Below are positions 36,906-46,283 of a stretch of DNA of 64,000 bases, one piece after another. A program made the translations under genes and the position numbers. The stretch lies in NCBI GenBank assembly GCA_937958995.1, contig CALGAP010000004.1:124001-188000 (forward strand). Direction: 5' to 3'. Numbering within the stretch: position 1 is the stretch's first letter; each line of letters starts with the position of its first letter. The notes under the pieces are model-generated. The model searched no databases, was not told where the DNA came from, and saw nothing but the letters and a program-made list of their open reading frames with translations. Origin of the DNA: an uncultured Chitinophagaceae bacterium. GTDB taxonomy: Bacteria; Bacteroidota; Bacteroidia; Chitinophagales; Chitinophagaceae.

Positions 36906-37655
36906 TTATTCCTGCTCTTCCTTCCTTAACTGTCCCATTACCTGTTTCCACCTTATGTATTTAATATGGCATTCCCTTATGTACTCCGCTATTTCGTAGT
37001 CAGTGGCATAGGTAACGAAAATGATATCAGGTTTATAGCGCACCATGAAGCTGTCGAGCTCGGCGCCCCTGATACCCGTGACTTTGATCACGAGCGAGCG
37101 GCTGAAGCGTTGCTCGATAAATTTATCCTGCTCTTCCTGCAACAGGCGGTCGCGGAAATTGGCCATACGCTTATTGCGCCTGAACTGGAACATCTCGATA
37201 AATTCACCGATGTCGAGACCGGCGGGTCCACCCGGACTGTAACTGCTGCTGATACCTGGCTTTTTAAAATTGAAGGCATCGGCATAATCGAGGCGGTTTT
37301 GAATAGAGTCGCGGCGGTAGTTTCGGGGTTGAATCATTACGCGCGGTAGTTCGGTGACATTTACATGCAACGATATTTCGAAGTTTTGCGTGTTGCCGAT
37401 CGAAAGCACGGGATATTTTGGCGTAGGCTTGCCCAGATACGAAAACCAGATCGAATCTTGTTCCCTCACCATAATAGTATATCGGCCGGTGGAATCGGTG
37501 ATGGTGCCATTTCCATTGGTGCTCATTACGCTCACAGAGGGCAGCGGTACCGATTGTGACATGTCGTAAACACGACCATTCACCTTTACCTGGGCACAGA
37601 GATTGGTACCCAGGGCAAGCAACAGAATTATAATATATAAACCGGCCGGCCGCAA
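36906..37655 (-). CDS. Secreted carboxypeptidase-like regulatory domain protein
   Basis: 249 residues starting with TTG at 37655; there is no ATG in frame ahead of the signal peptide (RPAGLYIIILLLALGTNLCAQ) and a stop codon lies just upstream. Residues ~23-105 are a carboxypeptidase-regulatory-like fold (VNGRVYDMSQSVPLPSVSV, ITDSTGRYTI, ISLHVNVTELPRVMI). The remainder is charged and helical (RRNKRMANFRDRLLQEEQDKFIEQR, IRECHIKYIRWKQV). It resembles the N-terminal part of the beta-barrel proteins at 1400 and 5980 but lacks a barrel. Possibly a periplasmic adaptor; function unknown. Confidence 0.78.
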   Translation of the reverse strand: MRPAGLYIIILLLALGTNLCAQVKVNGRVYDMSQSVPLPSVSVMSTNGNGTITDSTGRYTIMVREQDSIWFSYLGKPTPKYPVLSIGNTQNFEISLHVNVTELPRVMIQPRNYRRDSIQNRLDYADAFNFKKPGISSSYSPGGPAGLDIGEFIEMFQFRRNKRMANFRDRLLQEEQDKFIEQRFSRSLVIKVTGIRGAELDSFMVRYKPDIIFVTYATDYEIAEYIRECHIKYIRWKQVMGQLRKEEQE

Positions 37656-37720
37656 AGTGAAATATTAATATAATGTGATATTACAGCAAGATTACGATAA
37701 ATGCCAACTTATAGCCTGTT

Positions 37721-38605
37721 TTAACTGCGTTTTCGCAGTTCTGTAATGCATTTTTCGATGATTGCGGGATAATGCTGGTGTTCCAGCTGGTGAATTTTTT
37801 GTGCGAGGCTATCGGGTGTATCATCTGGCGACACGGGACAGCTTGCCTGGAATATCACCTGGCCGTGATCGTAGATGTCGTCAACAAAGTGAATGCTGAT
37901 GCCGCTTTCCGCTTCTTTTGCGTTGATGACTGCCTGGTGCACAAATTGTCCATACATGCCCTTGCCGCCATATTTTGGCAATAGAGCGGGATGAATATTG
38001 ACAATTTTCTGTGGCCATTCTTTCAGCAGGGTGGCGGGCACTTTCCATAAAAATCCCGCGAGTACGATAAAATCAATATGGTATTGTTTCAACTCCTCAA
38101 CATATCCGTTGCCGCGGAAGAATTTTTCTTTTTCAATGATCAGGCTGGGAATTTTTTCCATTTCTGCGATTGATAATACGCCCGCGCCGGGTTTGTTGCA
38201 AACAATCAGTGCTACTTTGATAGACTTGTGATGGCGGAAATAATCAATAATCTTTTGCGCGTTGGAACCGGCGCCAGATGCGAAGATGGCGATATGAACT
38301 GGTGGGGAGCCGGCAGGCTCAGACTTGATAATGCGCAATTTTCTTAGAATTTTTTTCTCATAGTTCCAGAAAAAACGAAATTGCCCGAAAGGTATAGAGA
38401 ATAAAATGATCAAAACCTGGTATCCGAATACCAGCATGGCGATCTTTAATACCCAAAACCAGGCTGATGAAGGTCCGAGGTTCAGCCAATAAGTCACTTG
38501 CCTTGTCAGGTAAGCAGTGGTGGTACCGGTAAGTGCAAACACGCATAAAATAAGAAACAGCTGCAGACCGTTAACCTTCCATCGCTCCTTTAACCGTTGG
38601 AACAT
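37721..38605 (-). CDS. purN: Phosphoribosylglycinamide formyltransferase fused to an N-terminal two-helix membrane domain
   Basis: 294 residues in one frame. Residues ~1-95 carry two membrane helices (~14-33 and 50-70) and a SIPFGQFRFFWNYEKKILRKL end that resembles the DUF6787 family of small Bacteroidota membrane proteins. Residues ~103-294 are PurN: IAIFASGAGSNAQKI (phosphate loop), catalytic Asn203 and His205 in NIHPALLPKYGGKGMYG, and Asp246 in YDHGQVIFQ. PurN transfers formyl from 10-formyl-tetrahydrofolate to GAR in purine synthesis, normally as a ~190-residue soluble enzyme. No ATG lies at the domain junction, so membrane tethering is predicted. Confidence 0.85.
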   Translation of the reverse strand: MFQRLKERWKVNGLQLFLILCVFALTGTTTAYLTRQVTYWLNLGPSSAWFWVLKIAMLVFGYQVLIILFSIPFGQFRFFWNYEKKILRKLRIIKSEPAGSPPVHIAIFASGAGSNAQKIIDYFRHHKSIKVALIVCNKPGAGVLSIAEMEKIPSLIIEKEKFFRGNGYVEELKQYHIDFIVLAGFLWKVPATLLKEWPQKIVNIHPALLPKYGGKGMYGQFVHQAVINAKEAESGISIHFVDDIYDHGQVIFQASCPVSPDDTPDSLAQKIHQLEHQHYPAIIEKCITELRKRS

Positions 38606-38775
38606 GCGCGCAAAGTTGCGGCAAATCCTCGGTTAATGAACAGCAATTTTTCTAAGGGTCAATACTTATGCACGCGTTGACAGAAACGTGACATGGACGC
38701 GAATGAGAGTGCATTTTCTATACAAAAATCCGCTGAAACCCGCGCCAGTATTGACTGAAAAAAAATTTAAACATG

Positions 38776-38808
38776 TTGATAATTTCTTGATTTCCTGACT
38801 TATTTTTG
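38776..38808 (+). promoter_or_regulatory. Predicted promoter of the act-cox operon
   Basis: -33 element TTG at 38776-38778 and -7 box TATTTTTG (full TAnnTTTG match) at 38801-38808, 22 nt apart. Start of transcription is expected near 38813, giving a ~45-nt leader to the ATG at 38858. The rest of 38606-38857 shows no gene. Confidence 0.65.
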
Positions 38809-38857
38809 CAGCCAATTCAGGAAATTTTTCCACATAATTTCATCATATTCAACTGAT

Positions 38858-40111
38858 ATGATTGACCAAACACCAATTGCCCGGAAAGCCTTCTTCACGT
38901 TTTCGTTAGTTATATTATTGTCGTTCGGAAATAAGCTGGTTGCACAAAATGGAGAGGCGATCTTCAGGGAAAATTGTGCCAGGTGTCATAGCTTGACGGT
39001 AAATCTCACTGGCCCTGCTTTGTTGGGTGTTGATCAGCGCGTACCCGATAAGAAGTTGCTTGCTGGCTGGATTCGTAACAGTCCTGCCGTATTAGCAACT
39101 GGCAATAAATACTTCAACGATCTTTATAATCAGTGGAACAAGGTGCCTATGCCTCCATTCCCTTCGATTTCTGATGCGGAAATGGATGCGCTGATTACTT
39201 ATATCACTACTCCTCCCCCGGCCGATGAACCAGGTGGCGAGGGCGCCAAACAGGTAGTTGACGAAAAAGACAACTCCATATTATATGGTGTGCTCACGCT
39301 GATACTTGCTGTGGTAGCTCTCATCATGCTGCAGGTAAACAGCAACCTGAAGAAACTGAGTGATGATAAGGAGGGAATTCCCAGTGCAGAGCCGATTCCT
39401 TTCTATCGTAATAAGACATATATCGCGCTCATAACGGTAATTCTCTTTATAGTTGGCGGTTATTATGTGGTGAAAGGAGCCATCGGTTTTGGCCGCCATA
39501 AAGACTACCAACCCGAACAACCTATCTACTACTCGCATAAAGTACACGCTGGTACCAACCAGATCAACTGTTTGTATTGCCACAATGGTGCCTACGAAGG
39601 CAAGCAGGCAAATATTCCTTCGCTGAATGTGTGTATGAACTGTCATATGACCATTAGCGAATACAGCGCCAAGAGTGAGAAGTTGTATCGTGAAGATGGA
39701 ACTGAGATAGATGGCACTGCTGAAATTCAGAAACTTTATAAAGCTGTTGGATGGGATCCTGCCGCTAAGCAATATACCGGTAAAGAAACACCGGTGGAAT
39801 GGGTAAGAATCCACAACCTGCCCGATCACGTGTACTTCAATCACTCGCAGCATACCAAAGTGGGCGGCGTGCAATGCCAGACCTGCCATGGTGATATTAC
39901 CAATATGCACGAAGTGAAACAGCACGCCGACCTGAGCATGGGATGGTGTGTTAACTGTCACCGCGAAACCAAAGTAAAATTCGACGGTGATGACGGCAAT
40001 AAGTTCTATAGCATTTATCAGAAGTATCACGACGAGATTAAGGCTGGTAAGAGAGATAGCGTTACAGTTAGTGATATCGGTGGCCTCGATTGCCAGAAAT
40101 GTCATTATTAA
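38858..40111 (+). CDS. actA: Alternative complex III subunit ActA, multiheme cytochrome c
   Basis: 417 residues. An N-terminal signal/anchor is followed by a monoheme cytochrome c domain (CARCH at 40-44; Met ligand probably in KVPMPPFP), membrane helices ~145-160 and ~187-205, and a five-heme domain with CLYCH (238), CMNCH (259), CQTCH (340), CVNCH (364) and CQKCH (412), the last one residue before the end. That makes six CxxCH sites. Alternative complex III oxidises menaquinol and reduces cytochrome c or the oxidase directly. First gene of a long operon; a 129-nt gap with a weak hairpin separates it from actB. Confidence 0.92.
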   Translation: MIDQTPIARKAFFTFSLVILLSFGNKLVAQNGEAIFRENCARCHSLTVNLTGPALLGVDQRVPDKKLLAGWIRNSPAVLATGNKYFNDLYNQWNKVPMPPFPSISDAEMDALITYITTPPPADEPGGEGAKQVVDEKDNSILYGVLTLILAVVALIMLQVNSNLKKLSDDKEGIPSAEPIPFYRNKTYIALITVILFIVGGYYVVKGAIGFGRHKDYQPEQPIYYSHKVHAGTNQINCLYCHNGAYEGKQANIPSLNVCMNCHMTISEYSAKSEKLYREDGTEIDGTAEIQKLYKAVGWDPAAKQYTGKETPVEWVRIHNLPDHVYFNHSQHTKVGGVQCQTCHGDITNMHEVKQHADLSMGWCVNCHRETKVKFDGDDGNKFYSIYQKYHDEIKAGKRDSVTVSDIGGLDCQKCHY

Positions 40112-40240
40112 GAGGATGCGTCCGGCCGCTTACGCCAGGTGACTGTAATGGCGCGAGCAAGAATAAGGCAGAATGCACAAACAAAACAGCCCGAATTGTG
40201 TCCGGGGCTGACAATGCAAAAAATTTTCAAATTGAAATAA

Positions 40241-43200
40241 ATGGCTAAAAAAAAGTACTGGCAGAGTTTTGGAGAGTTCAATAACAGTGAGGCCTTTAAA
40301 AAATCGACCGAGAATGAATTTCCCGAAGAATTGCCTTTAGCAAGTGCTGATGACAAAGGATTAGCCAATGCACCTGCTTCGCGCAGGGATTTCCTGAAAT
40401 ACCTTGGTTTCAGCACCGCCGCCGCTGTAGCAGCCGCCAGCTGCGAAACCCCGGTGCGCAAAGCAATTCCTTATGTAAATAAGCCGGTAGATACCATTCC
40501 GGGCGTGGCCGATTACTATGCCACTACATTCGTAAGCGGCAATGAAGTATTGCCCGTGGTTGCCAAAGTAAGAGATGGTCGTCCCATCAAAATTACCGGC
40601 AACACGCTTTGTTCTTACACCAAAGGCGGTACCTCCACCCGCGCACAGGCCTCGGTACTTGACCTGTATGATACAGCCCGCTTACGTCACCCCTTAGCCG
40701 AAAGTAAGGCAATTGGTTTTGATGCCGTTGATAAGCTGATCACCGATGAACTGGCCGGTCTTGGCGGAGCCCCTGTAGTGCTGCTTACCAACACCATCAC
40801 TTCGCCTACTACCAGACAAATAATCACTGAATTTTTAGCAAAATATCCCGGCAGCCGCCACGTGCAGTACGATGCCGTATCGTACTCCGGTATGCTGCTG
40901 GCTAATGAAGCTACTTACGGAAAGCGCGTGATTCCAAGCTATCATTTGGAAACTGCCAACGTGATAGTGAGCATCGGCGCCGACTTCCTGAGCACCTGGC
41001 TCAGCCCCGTTGAACTGCAACGTGGCTATGCAGTGAAGAGAAAAGTGAATCCGTCGAACCCCGAGATGAGCAAACACTACCAGTTTGAGAGCATGATGAG
41101 CATGACGGGGGCCAATGCAGATGAACGTTTCACCCATCGTCCTTCAGAAACAGGTGCGGTAGCTGCTGCCCTGCTGAGTGCTGTGAATGGCCAGGGCGCC
41201 GGCGATCTGACCGGTAAACTGAAAGCCGGTATTGAAAAAGCTGCTGCCGACCTGGTGGCTAACCGCGGAAAAGCTGTTGTGCTTTGCGGAAGCAACGACA
41301 CCAACATCCAGATCATTGTTAATGCAATCAATGAAGCAATAGGCGCCAACGGAACAGTGATCAATTTCAACGCACCGCTGCTCACCCATCAGTCAGCGGA
41401 TGCTGATATTGTATCGCTGGTAAGCGATATGGAAGCAGGTAGAATCGGTGGCTTATTCATCTATGGCGCTAATCCCGTTTACGAATATTTCGATGGTCAG
41501 AAATTTGGAGAAGCGTTGAAGAAAGTGAAACTCACTGTTTCTTTCAACGATCGCAAAGACGAGACCACCGTATTGTGCAAATATGTTTTACCGGCTTCTC
41601 ACTACCTCGAAAGCTGGGGCGATGCAGAAGTAAAGCCAGGTTATTACAGCCTGATGCAACCTACCATCAGCCCGCTGTTCGATACAAGGCAATTCCAGGA
41701 TTCACTCCTGAAATTTACCGGTAACAATACTACTTACGAAGCCTATTTCAGAAACTACTGGACCGGCAAAGTAGGCGGCGCCGACACTTTCAACAGGGCT
41801 TTGCAGGATGGCGTAATTGAACCCGCTGCTCCCGTAGCTGCCACTGCTGTTGCCTTCAATGGCGCCGGCGTGCAGGCTGCTATCGATGCTGCCAAAGCAT
41901 TGAAGAAAAACAGCGGTCTTGAAATCGTAGTTTACCAAAGCAATTCACTGGGCGACGGCAAACAAGGCAATAACCCCTGGCTGCTTGAATTGCCCGATCC
42001 TATCACCCGCGCTACCTGGGACAACTACGCGATGGTTTCGCCCCAGTTGGCCAAGAGTGATGCATTCAAAGGAAACAAGATCGATATCACCAATACTGGC
42101 CAGGCCGACGAATATGAAGTGGAGCCCGGCAAGCCGGTGATATCACTCACCATAGGTAATAAGAAGATCGAACTGCCGATACTGATCGTTCCCGGTATGC
42201 AGGCCGATACCATTGCCATAGCAGTTGGTTTTGGCAGAAGCCGCGACATCGGTAAAGCAGTGTGGTCGAAAGATGGCGGCACACTGGGCAAAAATGCTTA
42301 CCCGCTGCTGAGCTATAATGGCAGCACTTTCGACTGGTACGCTACCGGCGCTACCCTCGAAATGACAGGCCGCACTTATAATATTGCACAGGTACAGGTG
42401 CACGATAAGACAGAAGGCCGCCAGGAAGTAGTTCGCGAGACTACACTGGCTGAATATAAAAAGAACCCCAAAGCCATACAGGAAGAACGTGATAAAGAAC
42501 TGAAAGCATGGGGTGGCCTGGAGAATTTCGAAAAACAAGGCACCATCTATCCCATTCACGACAAACCCGGTGTGAAGTGGGGTATGAGCATCGACCTCAA
42601 CAGCTGTTTTGGCTGCGGCGCCTGCGTGGTAAGCTGTCATGCTGAAAACAACGTGCCTGTTGTAGGTAAACATGAAGTAACCCGCTTCCACGATATGCAC
42701 TGGCTGCGAATTGACCGCTACTTCAGCGGCAATCCCGATGATCCGGAAAGCATCCAGACCATCTTCCAGCCAATGCTTTGCCAGCACTGCGATAATGCGC
42801 CTTGCGAAAACGTATGTCCGGTAGCCGCTACCACGCACAGTGCAGAAGGCATCAACCAGATGATTTACAACCGTTGTATCGGTACACGCTATTGTGCTAA
42901 CAACTGTCCTTATAAAGTTCGCCGTTTCAACTGGGCCGACTATACCGGTGCCGACAGCTTCCCCGACAACCAGCGTCCGCTTGTCAATGCAGGCAAACTG
43001 GATGAAGTGGTGCTGATGATGAACGACGACCTTACCAGGATGGTGCTGAACCCGGATGTTACCGTGCGCAGCCGTGGTGTGATGGAGAAATGTACTTTCT
43101 GCGTACAACGCACCCAGGAAGGCAAGCTGAGAGCTAAGAAAGAAAACCGTCCGCTGGACGATTCAGACATCAAGACTGCCTGCCAGGAAGCATGCCCGGC

Positions 43201-43411
43201 CGATGCCATCACTTTCGGTAATGTAAACAACCCCGACAGTGAAGTAAGCCGCGTGCGCAAATCAAACGAAGGAAGAATATTCTATACACTGGAGCAATTG
43301 CATACACTGCCTAATGTGAGCTACCTCGCCAAAGTGCGTAACTCGCCCGCATTGAGTAGTCATTCATCTGAAGCAGGTGAACATGCAACCGCTCAACCCG
43401 AAGCACATTAA
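40241..43411 (+). CDS. actB: Alternative complex III subunit ActB, molybdopterin-oxidoreductase-like iron-sulfur protein
   Basis: 1056 residues. Residues ~48-68 hold a Tat-type signal variant (RRDFLKYLGFSTAAAVAAASC) in an N-terminal position characteristic of ActB. The central ~100-760 region is molybdopterin-oxidoreductase-like (ActB1), which in this family has lost the cofactor. The C-terminal ~780-1030 region is ferredoxin-like (ActB2) with four cysteine groups: CFGCGACVVSC, CQHCDNAPCENVCP, CIGTRYCANNCP/CTFCVQ and CQEACP, fitting three [4Fe-4S] and one [3Fe-4S] clusters. It carries electrons from quinol toward the hemes of ActA. Followed by actC after 76 nt. Confidence 0.93.
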   Translation: MAKKKYWQSFGEFNNSEAFKKSTENEFPEELPLASADDKGLANAPASRRDFLKYLGFSTAAAVAAASCETPVRKAIPYVNKPVDTIPGVADYYATTFVSGNEVLPVVAKVRDGRPIKITGNTLCSYTKGGTSTRAQASVLDLYDTARLRHPLAESKAIGFDAVDKLITDELAGLGGAPVVLLTNTITSPTTRQIITEFLAKYPGSRHVQYDAVSYSGMLLANEATYGKRVIPSYHLETANVIVSIGADFLSTWLSPVELQRGYAVKRKVNPSNPEMSKHYQFESMMSMTGANADERFTHRPSETGAVAAALLSAVNGQGAGDLTGKLKAGIEKAAADLVANRGKAVVLCGSNDTNIQIIVNAINEAIGANGTVINFNAPLLTHQSADADIVSLVSDMEAGRIGGLFIYGANPVYEYFDGQKFGEALKKVKLTVSFNDRKDETTVLCKYVLPASHYLESWGDAEVKPGYYSLMQPTISPLFDTRQFQDSLLKFTGNNTTYEAYFRNYWTGKVGGADTFNRALQDGVIEPAAPVAATAVAFNGAGVQAAIDAAKALKKNSGLEIVVYQSNSLGDGKQGNNPWLLELPDPITRATWDNYAMVSPQLAKSDAFKGNKIDITNTGQADEYEVEPGKPVISLTIGNKKIELPILIVPGMQADTIAIAVGFGRSRDIGKAVWSKDGGTLGKNAYPLLSYNGSTFDWYATGATLEMTGRTYNIAQVQVHDKTEGRQEVVRETTLAEYKKNPKAIQEERDKELKAWGGLENFEKQGTIYPIHDKPGVKWGMSIDLNSCFGCGACVVSCHAENNVPVVGKHEVTRFHDMHWLRIDRYFSGNPDDPESIQTIFQPMLCQHCDNAPCENVCPVAATTHSAEGINQMIYNRCIGTRYCANNCPYKVRRFNWADYTGADSFPDNQRPLVNAGKLDEVVLMMNDDLTRMVLNPDVTVRSRGVMEKCTFCVQRTQEGKLRAKKENRPLDDSDIKTACQEACPADAITFGNVNNPDSEVSRVRKSNEGRIFYTLEQLHTLPNVSYLAKVRNSPALSSHSSEAGEHATAQPEAH

Positions 43412-43487
43412 GAGCGGAAAGCCCCGCCGATGAAGAACTAAGCGGGAGTATTTTGATAGCATTGAATAACGATATACTGAAATAATT

Positions 43488-44939
43488 ATGGCATTATTAA
43501 AGTACGAATCACAGGTAAGACCGCCGCTGGTAGAAGGAACAAAAGACTATCACCAGGTCACCGAAGATATTATACGGCCTATTGAAGCGCCGCCGAGTCG
43601 CCTGTGGTGGATAGGATTTCTGATCTCCGTTGCATTGCTCCTTTTTGGTGTGTACTCGGTATATCGTGAAGTGACGTACGGGGTGGGACAATGGAACCTG
43701 AACAAGACCATCGGCTGGGGTTGGGACATCACCAACTTCGTGTGGTGGGTGGGTATCGGTCACGCCGGTACACTGATCTCCGCCATCCTTTTGCTCTTCC
43801 GCCAGGGATGGAGAACGGGTGTGAACCGCGCCGCTGAAGCCATGACCATCTTTGCGGTAATGTGCGCCGGCCAGTTCCCTATATGGCACATGGGTCGTGT
43901 ATGGATGGCCTTCTTCGTACTGCCTTACCCCAACACCCGCGGTCCGCTGTGGGTAAACTTTAACTCGCCACTGCTTTGGGACGTATTCGCGATCTCTACA
44001 TATTTCACCGTATCACTGTTGTTCTGGTATTCTGGTCTTATTCCTGACCTGGCCACCGTGCGCGACCGCGCTAAGCTGAAATGGCGCAAATTCATGTACG
44101 GCGTGCTGGCCATGGGCTGGACAGGTTCTACCAAACACTGGCAGCGTCATGAAAGTCTTTCGCTGGTATTGGCGGGCCTGAGTACACCGCTGGTATTGTC
44201 GGTACACACCGTGGTGTCGTTCGACTTCGCAACCTCTGTGATACCGGGATGGCATACTACTATCTTCCCGCCTTACTTCGTTGCGGGTGCCATCTTCTCG
44301 GGTTTTGCGATGGTGCAGACCCTGCTGGTAGTGACGCGTAAGGTGCTGAAGCTGGAAGAATATATCACCATCGAGCATATTGAAGTGATGAATAAGGTAA
44401 TTGTGCTCACGGGTTCTATTGTGGGTATCGCTTACCTCACCGAGTTGTTCATATCGTGGTACGGACAAAACCCATACGAAGGCTGGGCATTCGCCAAGAA
44501 CAGGCTTGATCCGTTCAGCCCCTATGGCTGGAGCTACTGGCTGATGATGGGTTGTAACGTGATATCGCCGCAGATCTTCTGGTTCCGCAAGCTGCGCCGC
44601 AACCTGGTGGTGACCTTCTTTATGTCGGTGATCGTGAATATCGGTATGTGGTTCGAACGCTTTGTGATTATCGTAACCTCTATTTACCGCGACTACCTGC
44701 CCAGTAGCTGGAGTACATATTACCGGCCAACAGTATGGGAAGTGGGCTTTTACCTGGGAACATTCGGCTTGTTCTTTACCTGCTACTTTTTGTTCTCGAA
44801 GTTCTTCCCGGTAATTGCGGTAGCGGAGATTAAACATATCCTGAAGAAATCGGGTGAATCGTATAAGAAGAATATGGACGAACTGGAGAGAAAGAGCCCG
44901 GATGAACTTTATCACGACACACACGGAGACCATCATTAA
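43488..44939 (+). CDS. actC: Alternative complex III subunit ActC, NrfD/PsrC-like quinol-binding membrane protein
   Basis: 483 residues with about ten membrane helices. NrfD-like blocks include WWVGIGHAGTLISAILLLFRQGWR, FPIWHMGRVW, VLSVHTVVSFDFA and a HTTIFPPYFVAGAIFSGFAMV helix. In solved alternative complex III structures this subunit forms the menaquinol site next to the iron-sulfur chain of ActB. The C-terminus is hydrophilic and ends HGDHH. Downstream ActD starts 26 nt later; all six act genes run in the usual order. Confidence 0.93.
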   Translation: MALLKYESQVRPPLVEGTKDYHQVTEDIIRPIEAPPSRLWWIGFLISVALLLFGVYSVYREVTYGVGQWNLNKTIGWGWDITNFVWWVGIGHAGTLISAILLLFRQGWRTGVNRAAEAMTIFAVMCAGQFPIWHMGRVWMAFFVLPYPNTRGPLWVNFNSPLLWDVFAISTYFTVSLLFWYSGLIPDLATVRDRAKLKWRKFMYGVLAMGWTGSTKHWQRHESLSLVLAGLSTPLVLSVHTVVSFDFATSVIPGWHTTIFPPYFVAGAIFSGFAMVQTLLVVTRKVLKLEEYITIEHIEVMNKVIVLTGSIVGIAYLTELFISWYGQNPYEGWAFAKNRLDPFSPYGWSYWLMMGCNVISPQIFWFRKLRRNLVVTFFMSVIVNIGMWFERFVIIVTSIYRDYLPSSWSTYYRPTVWEVGFYLGTFGLFFTCYFLFSKFFPVIAVAEIKHILKKSGESYKKNMDELERKSPDELYHDTHGDHH

Positions 44940-44965
44940 AATTGATACTTAATTAAAACAGCTAT

Positions 44966-45556
44966 ATGGCTCTTAAAAAATTTGTAGTTGGTTGTTTCAC
45001 GGAAGAGCAGACTTTGTTCGATGCGGTGAAGAAAGTGCGCAAGGCAGGATATAAGCTGCATGATGTGTACACGCCATTCCCTATTCACGGATTGGACAAA
45101 GCCATGGGTTTGCGCGATACCAGTATTCACACTGCAGGCTTCCTGTACGGATTGTTTGGCACCACTACGGCACTGAGCTTTATGACCTGGGCATTTACCA
45201 AAGACTGGCCGTTGAACGTGGGCGGTAAGCCTCATTTCGCGCTGCCGGCCTGGATACCCATCATGTTTGAATTTACCGTATTGTGCGCCTGCGTAGGTAT
45301 GGTACTCACTTTCTGCTACCTGTGCCAGCTGGCTCCTTTTGTAAGGAAGCATCACTTCCACCCGCGCGCAACCGACGACCTGTTTGTGATGGTGATTGAA
45401 CTCACTCCCAAATCGAATGAGAGCGAGATCAGCAATTTCCTTAGCAATGCAGGTGCCACCGAAATAAATGTACAGCAGGCAGAGACCGGCTGGTGGCTGG
45501 GCAGATACGACAAAGAGAAGAGATTATACAGAGACGAAGAAGCCGTTTCGGCATAA
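44966..45556 (+). CDS. actD: Alternative complex III subunit ActD (DUF3341)
   Basis: 196 residues. Starts with MALKKFVVGCFTEEQTLFDAVKKVRKAGYKLHDVYTPFPIHGLDKAMGLR in substance, the DUF3341 N-terminal domain, followed by two membrane helices (~58-80 and ~95-125) with TSIHTAGFLYG and FALPAWIPIMFEF. The cytoplasmic tail (~135-196) ends in EVNVQQA-like and WWLGRYDKEK elements. ActD anchors the complex beside ActC and is not redox active. It ends 67 nt before actE. Confidence 0.92.
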   Translation: MALKKFVVGCFTEEQTLFDAVKKVRKAGYKLHDVYTPFPIHGLDKAMGLRDTSIHTAGFLYGLFGTTTALSFMTWAFTKDWPLNVGGKPHFALPAWIPIMFEFTVLCACVGMVLTFCYLCQLAPFVRKHHFHPRATDDLFVMVIELTPKSNESEISNFLSNAGATEINVQQAETGWWLGRYDKEKRLYRDEEAVSA

Positions 45557-45623
45557 AACAAAAAATTATTCGGATGAAACCTGCGGGTTGTATCCGAACC
45601 TTCAAAAATCAATTGTGCACCGG

Positions 45624-46253
45624 ATGAAAAAGTTATCGATCATAGTTGTTTTAGCGCTGGCTGTTACCGTTTGGAGCTGCAGTGACGTTAAACGGGAGCA
45701 GAACCGTGTATACATGCCCGATATGGCGTATAGCCGCGCCATTGAAACGTACTCAGATATTGATACGCTGGCTGCCCAGGGTATTCGTTATACACGCATG
45801 CCGGTGCCCGGCACAGTAAAACGCGGTGAGCTGGCTCCGTTCTCATTGCCTCCTGACAAGCCCGGCGAAACCACTAATTATGAACTGTCGAAGCAACTGG
45901 TGAACCCGCTGCCTCCTATGACCGAGGAGCAGAAAAAAGAAGCTGAAAGGCTGTACCTGGTAAACTGCGGTATATGCCATGGCGCAGCGCTCGACGGCAA
46001 TGGTCCCTTGTACAATGGTGGTAAAGGTCCCTATGCCGCTCAGCCGGCTAACCTGGCCACGGGTGCTGATTATGTAAAAATGCCCATCGGTCAGATGTTT
46101 TACAGCGTGACCTATGGTAAAGGACAGATGGGAAGCTATGCTTCGCAACTGAGCAGCACACAACGCTGGATGGTAGTTCAATATGTAAAGGACCAGCAGG
46201 CTGCCAAGAACGCCGCTGAAGCTGGTGCAAATGATACAGCTGCAAACAAATAA
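45624..46253 (+). CDS. actE: Alternative complex III subunit ActE, monoheme cytochrome c lipoprotein
   Basis: 209 residues from ATG 45624 (MKKLSIIVVLALAVTVWSCSD), which gives a lipobox-like WSC; a frame running back to 45468 overlaps actD and is rejected. One heme site, CGICHG, lies near residue 115 (RLYLVNCGICHGAALDGNGP), and PIGQMFYSVTYGKGQMGSYA probably supplies the axial methionine. The C-terminus is Ala-rich. It is expected to be lipid-anchored on the periplasmic side, relaying electrons from ActA to cytochrome oxidase. Confidence 0.92.
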   Translation: MKKLSIIVVLALAVTVWSCSDVKREQNRVYMPDMAYSRAIETYSDIDTLAAQGIRYTRMPVPGTVKRGELAPFSLPPDKPGETTNYELSKQLVNPLPPMTEEQKKEAERLYLVNCGICHGAALDGNGPLYNGGKGPYAAQPANLATGADYVKMPIGQMFYSVTYGKGQMGSYASQLSSTQRWMVVQYVKDQQAAKNAAEAGANDTAANK

Positions 46254-46283
46254 TTTGATTAGAACAAGCATAAAATTCGGATA

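Noticed and set aside
40187..40210. Terminator between actA and actB
   Set aside because: The CAGCCCG...CGGGGCTG stem is imperfect and no T-run follows; a processing role is possible but unsupported.
42143..44936. Long antisense frames (321 and 307 codons) opposite actB and actC
   Set aside because: The plus strand encodes clear iron-sulfur and NrfD motifs; antisense frames arise from codon bias and have no recognisable family or start signals.
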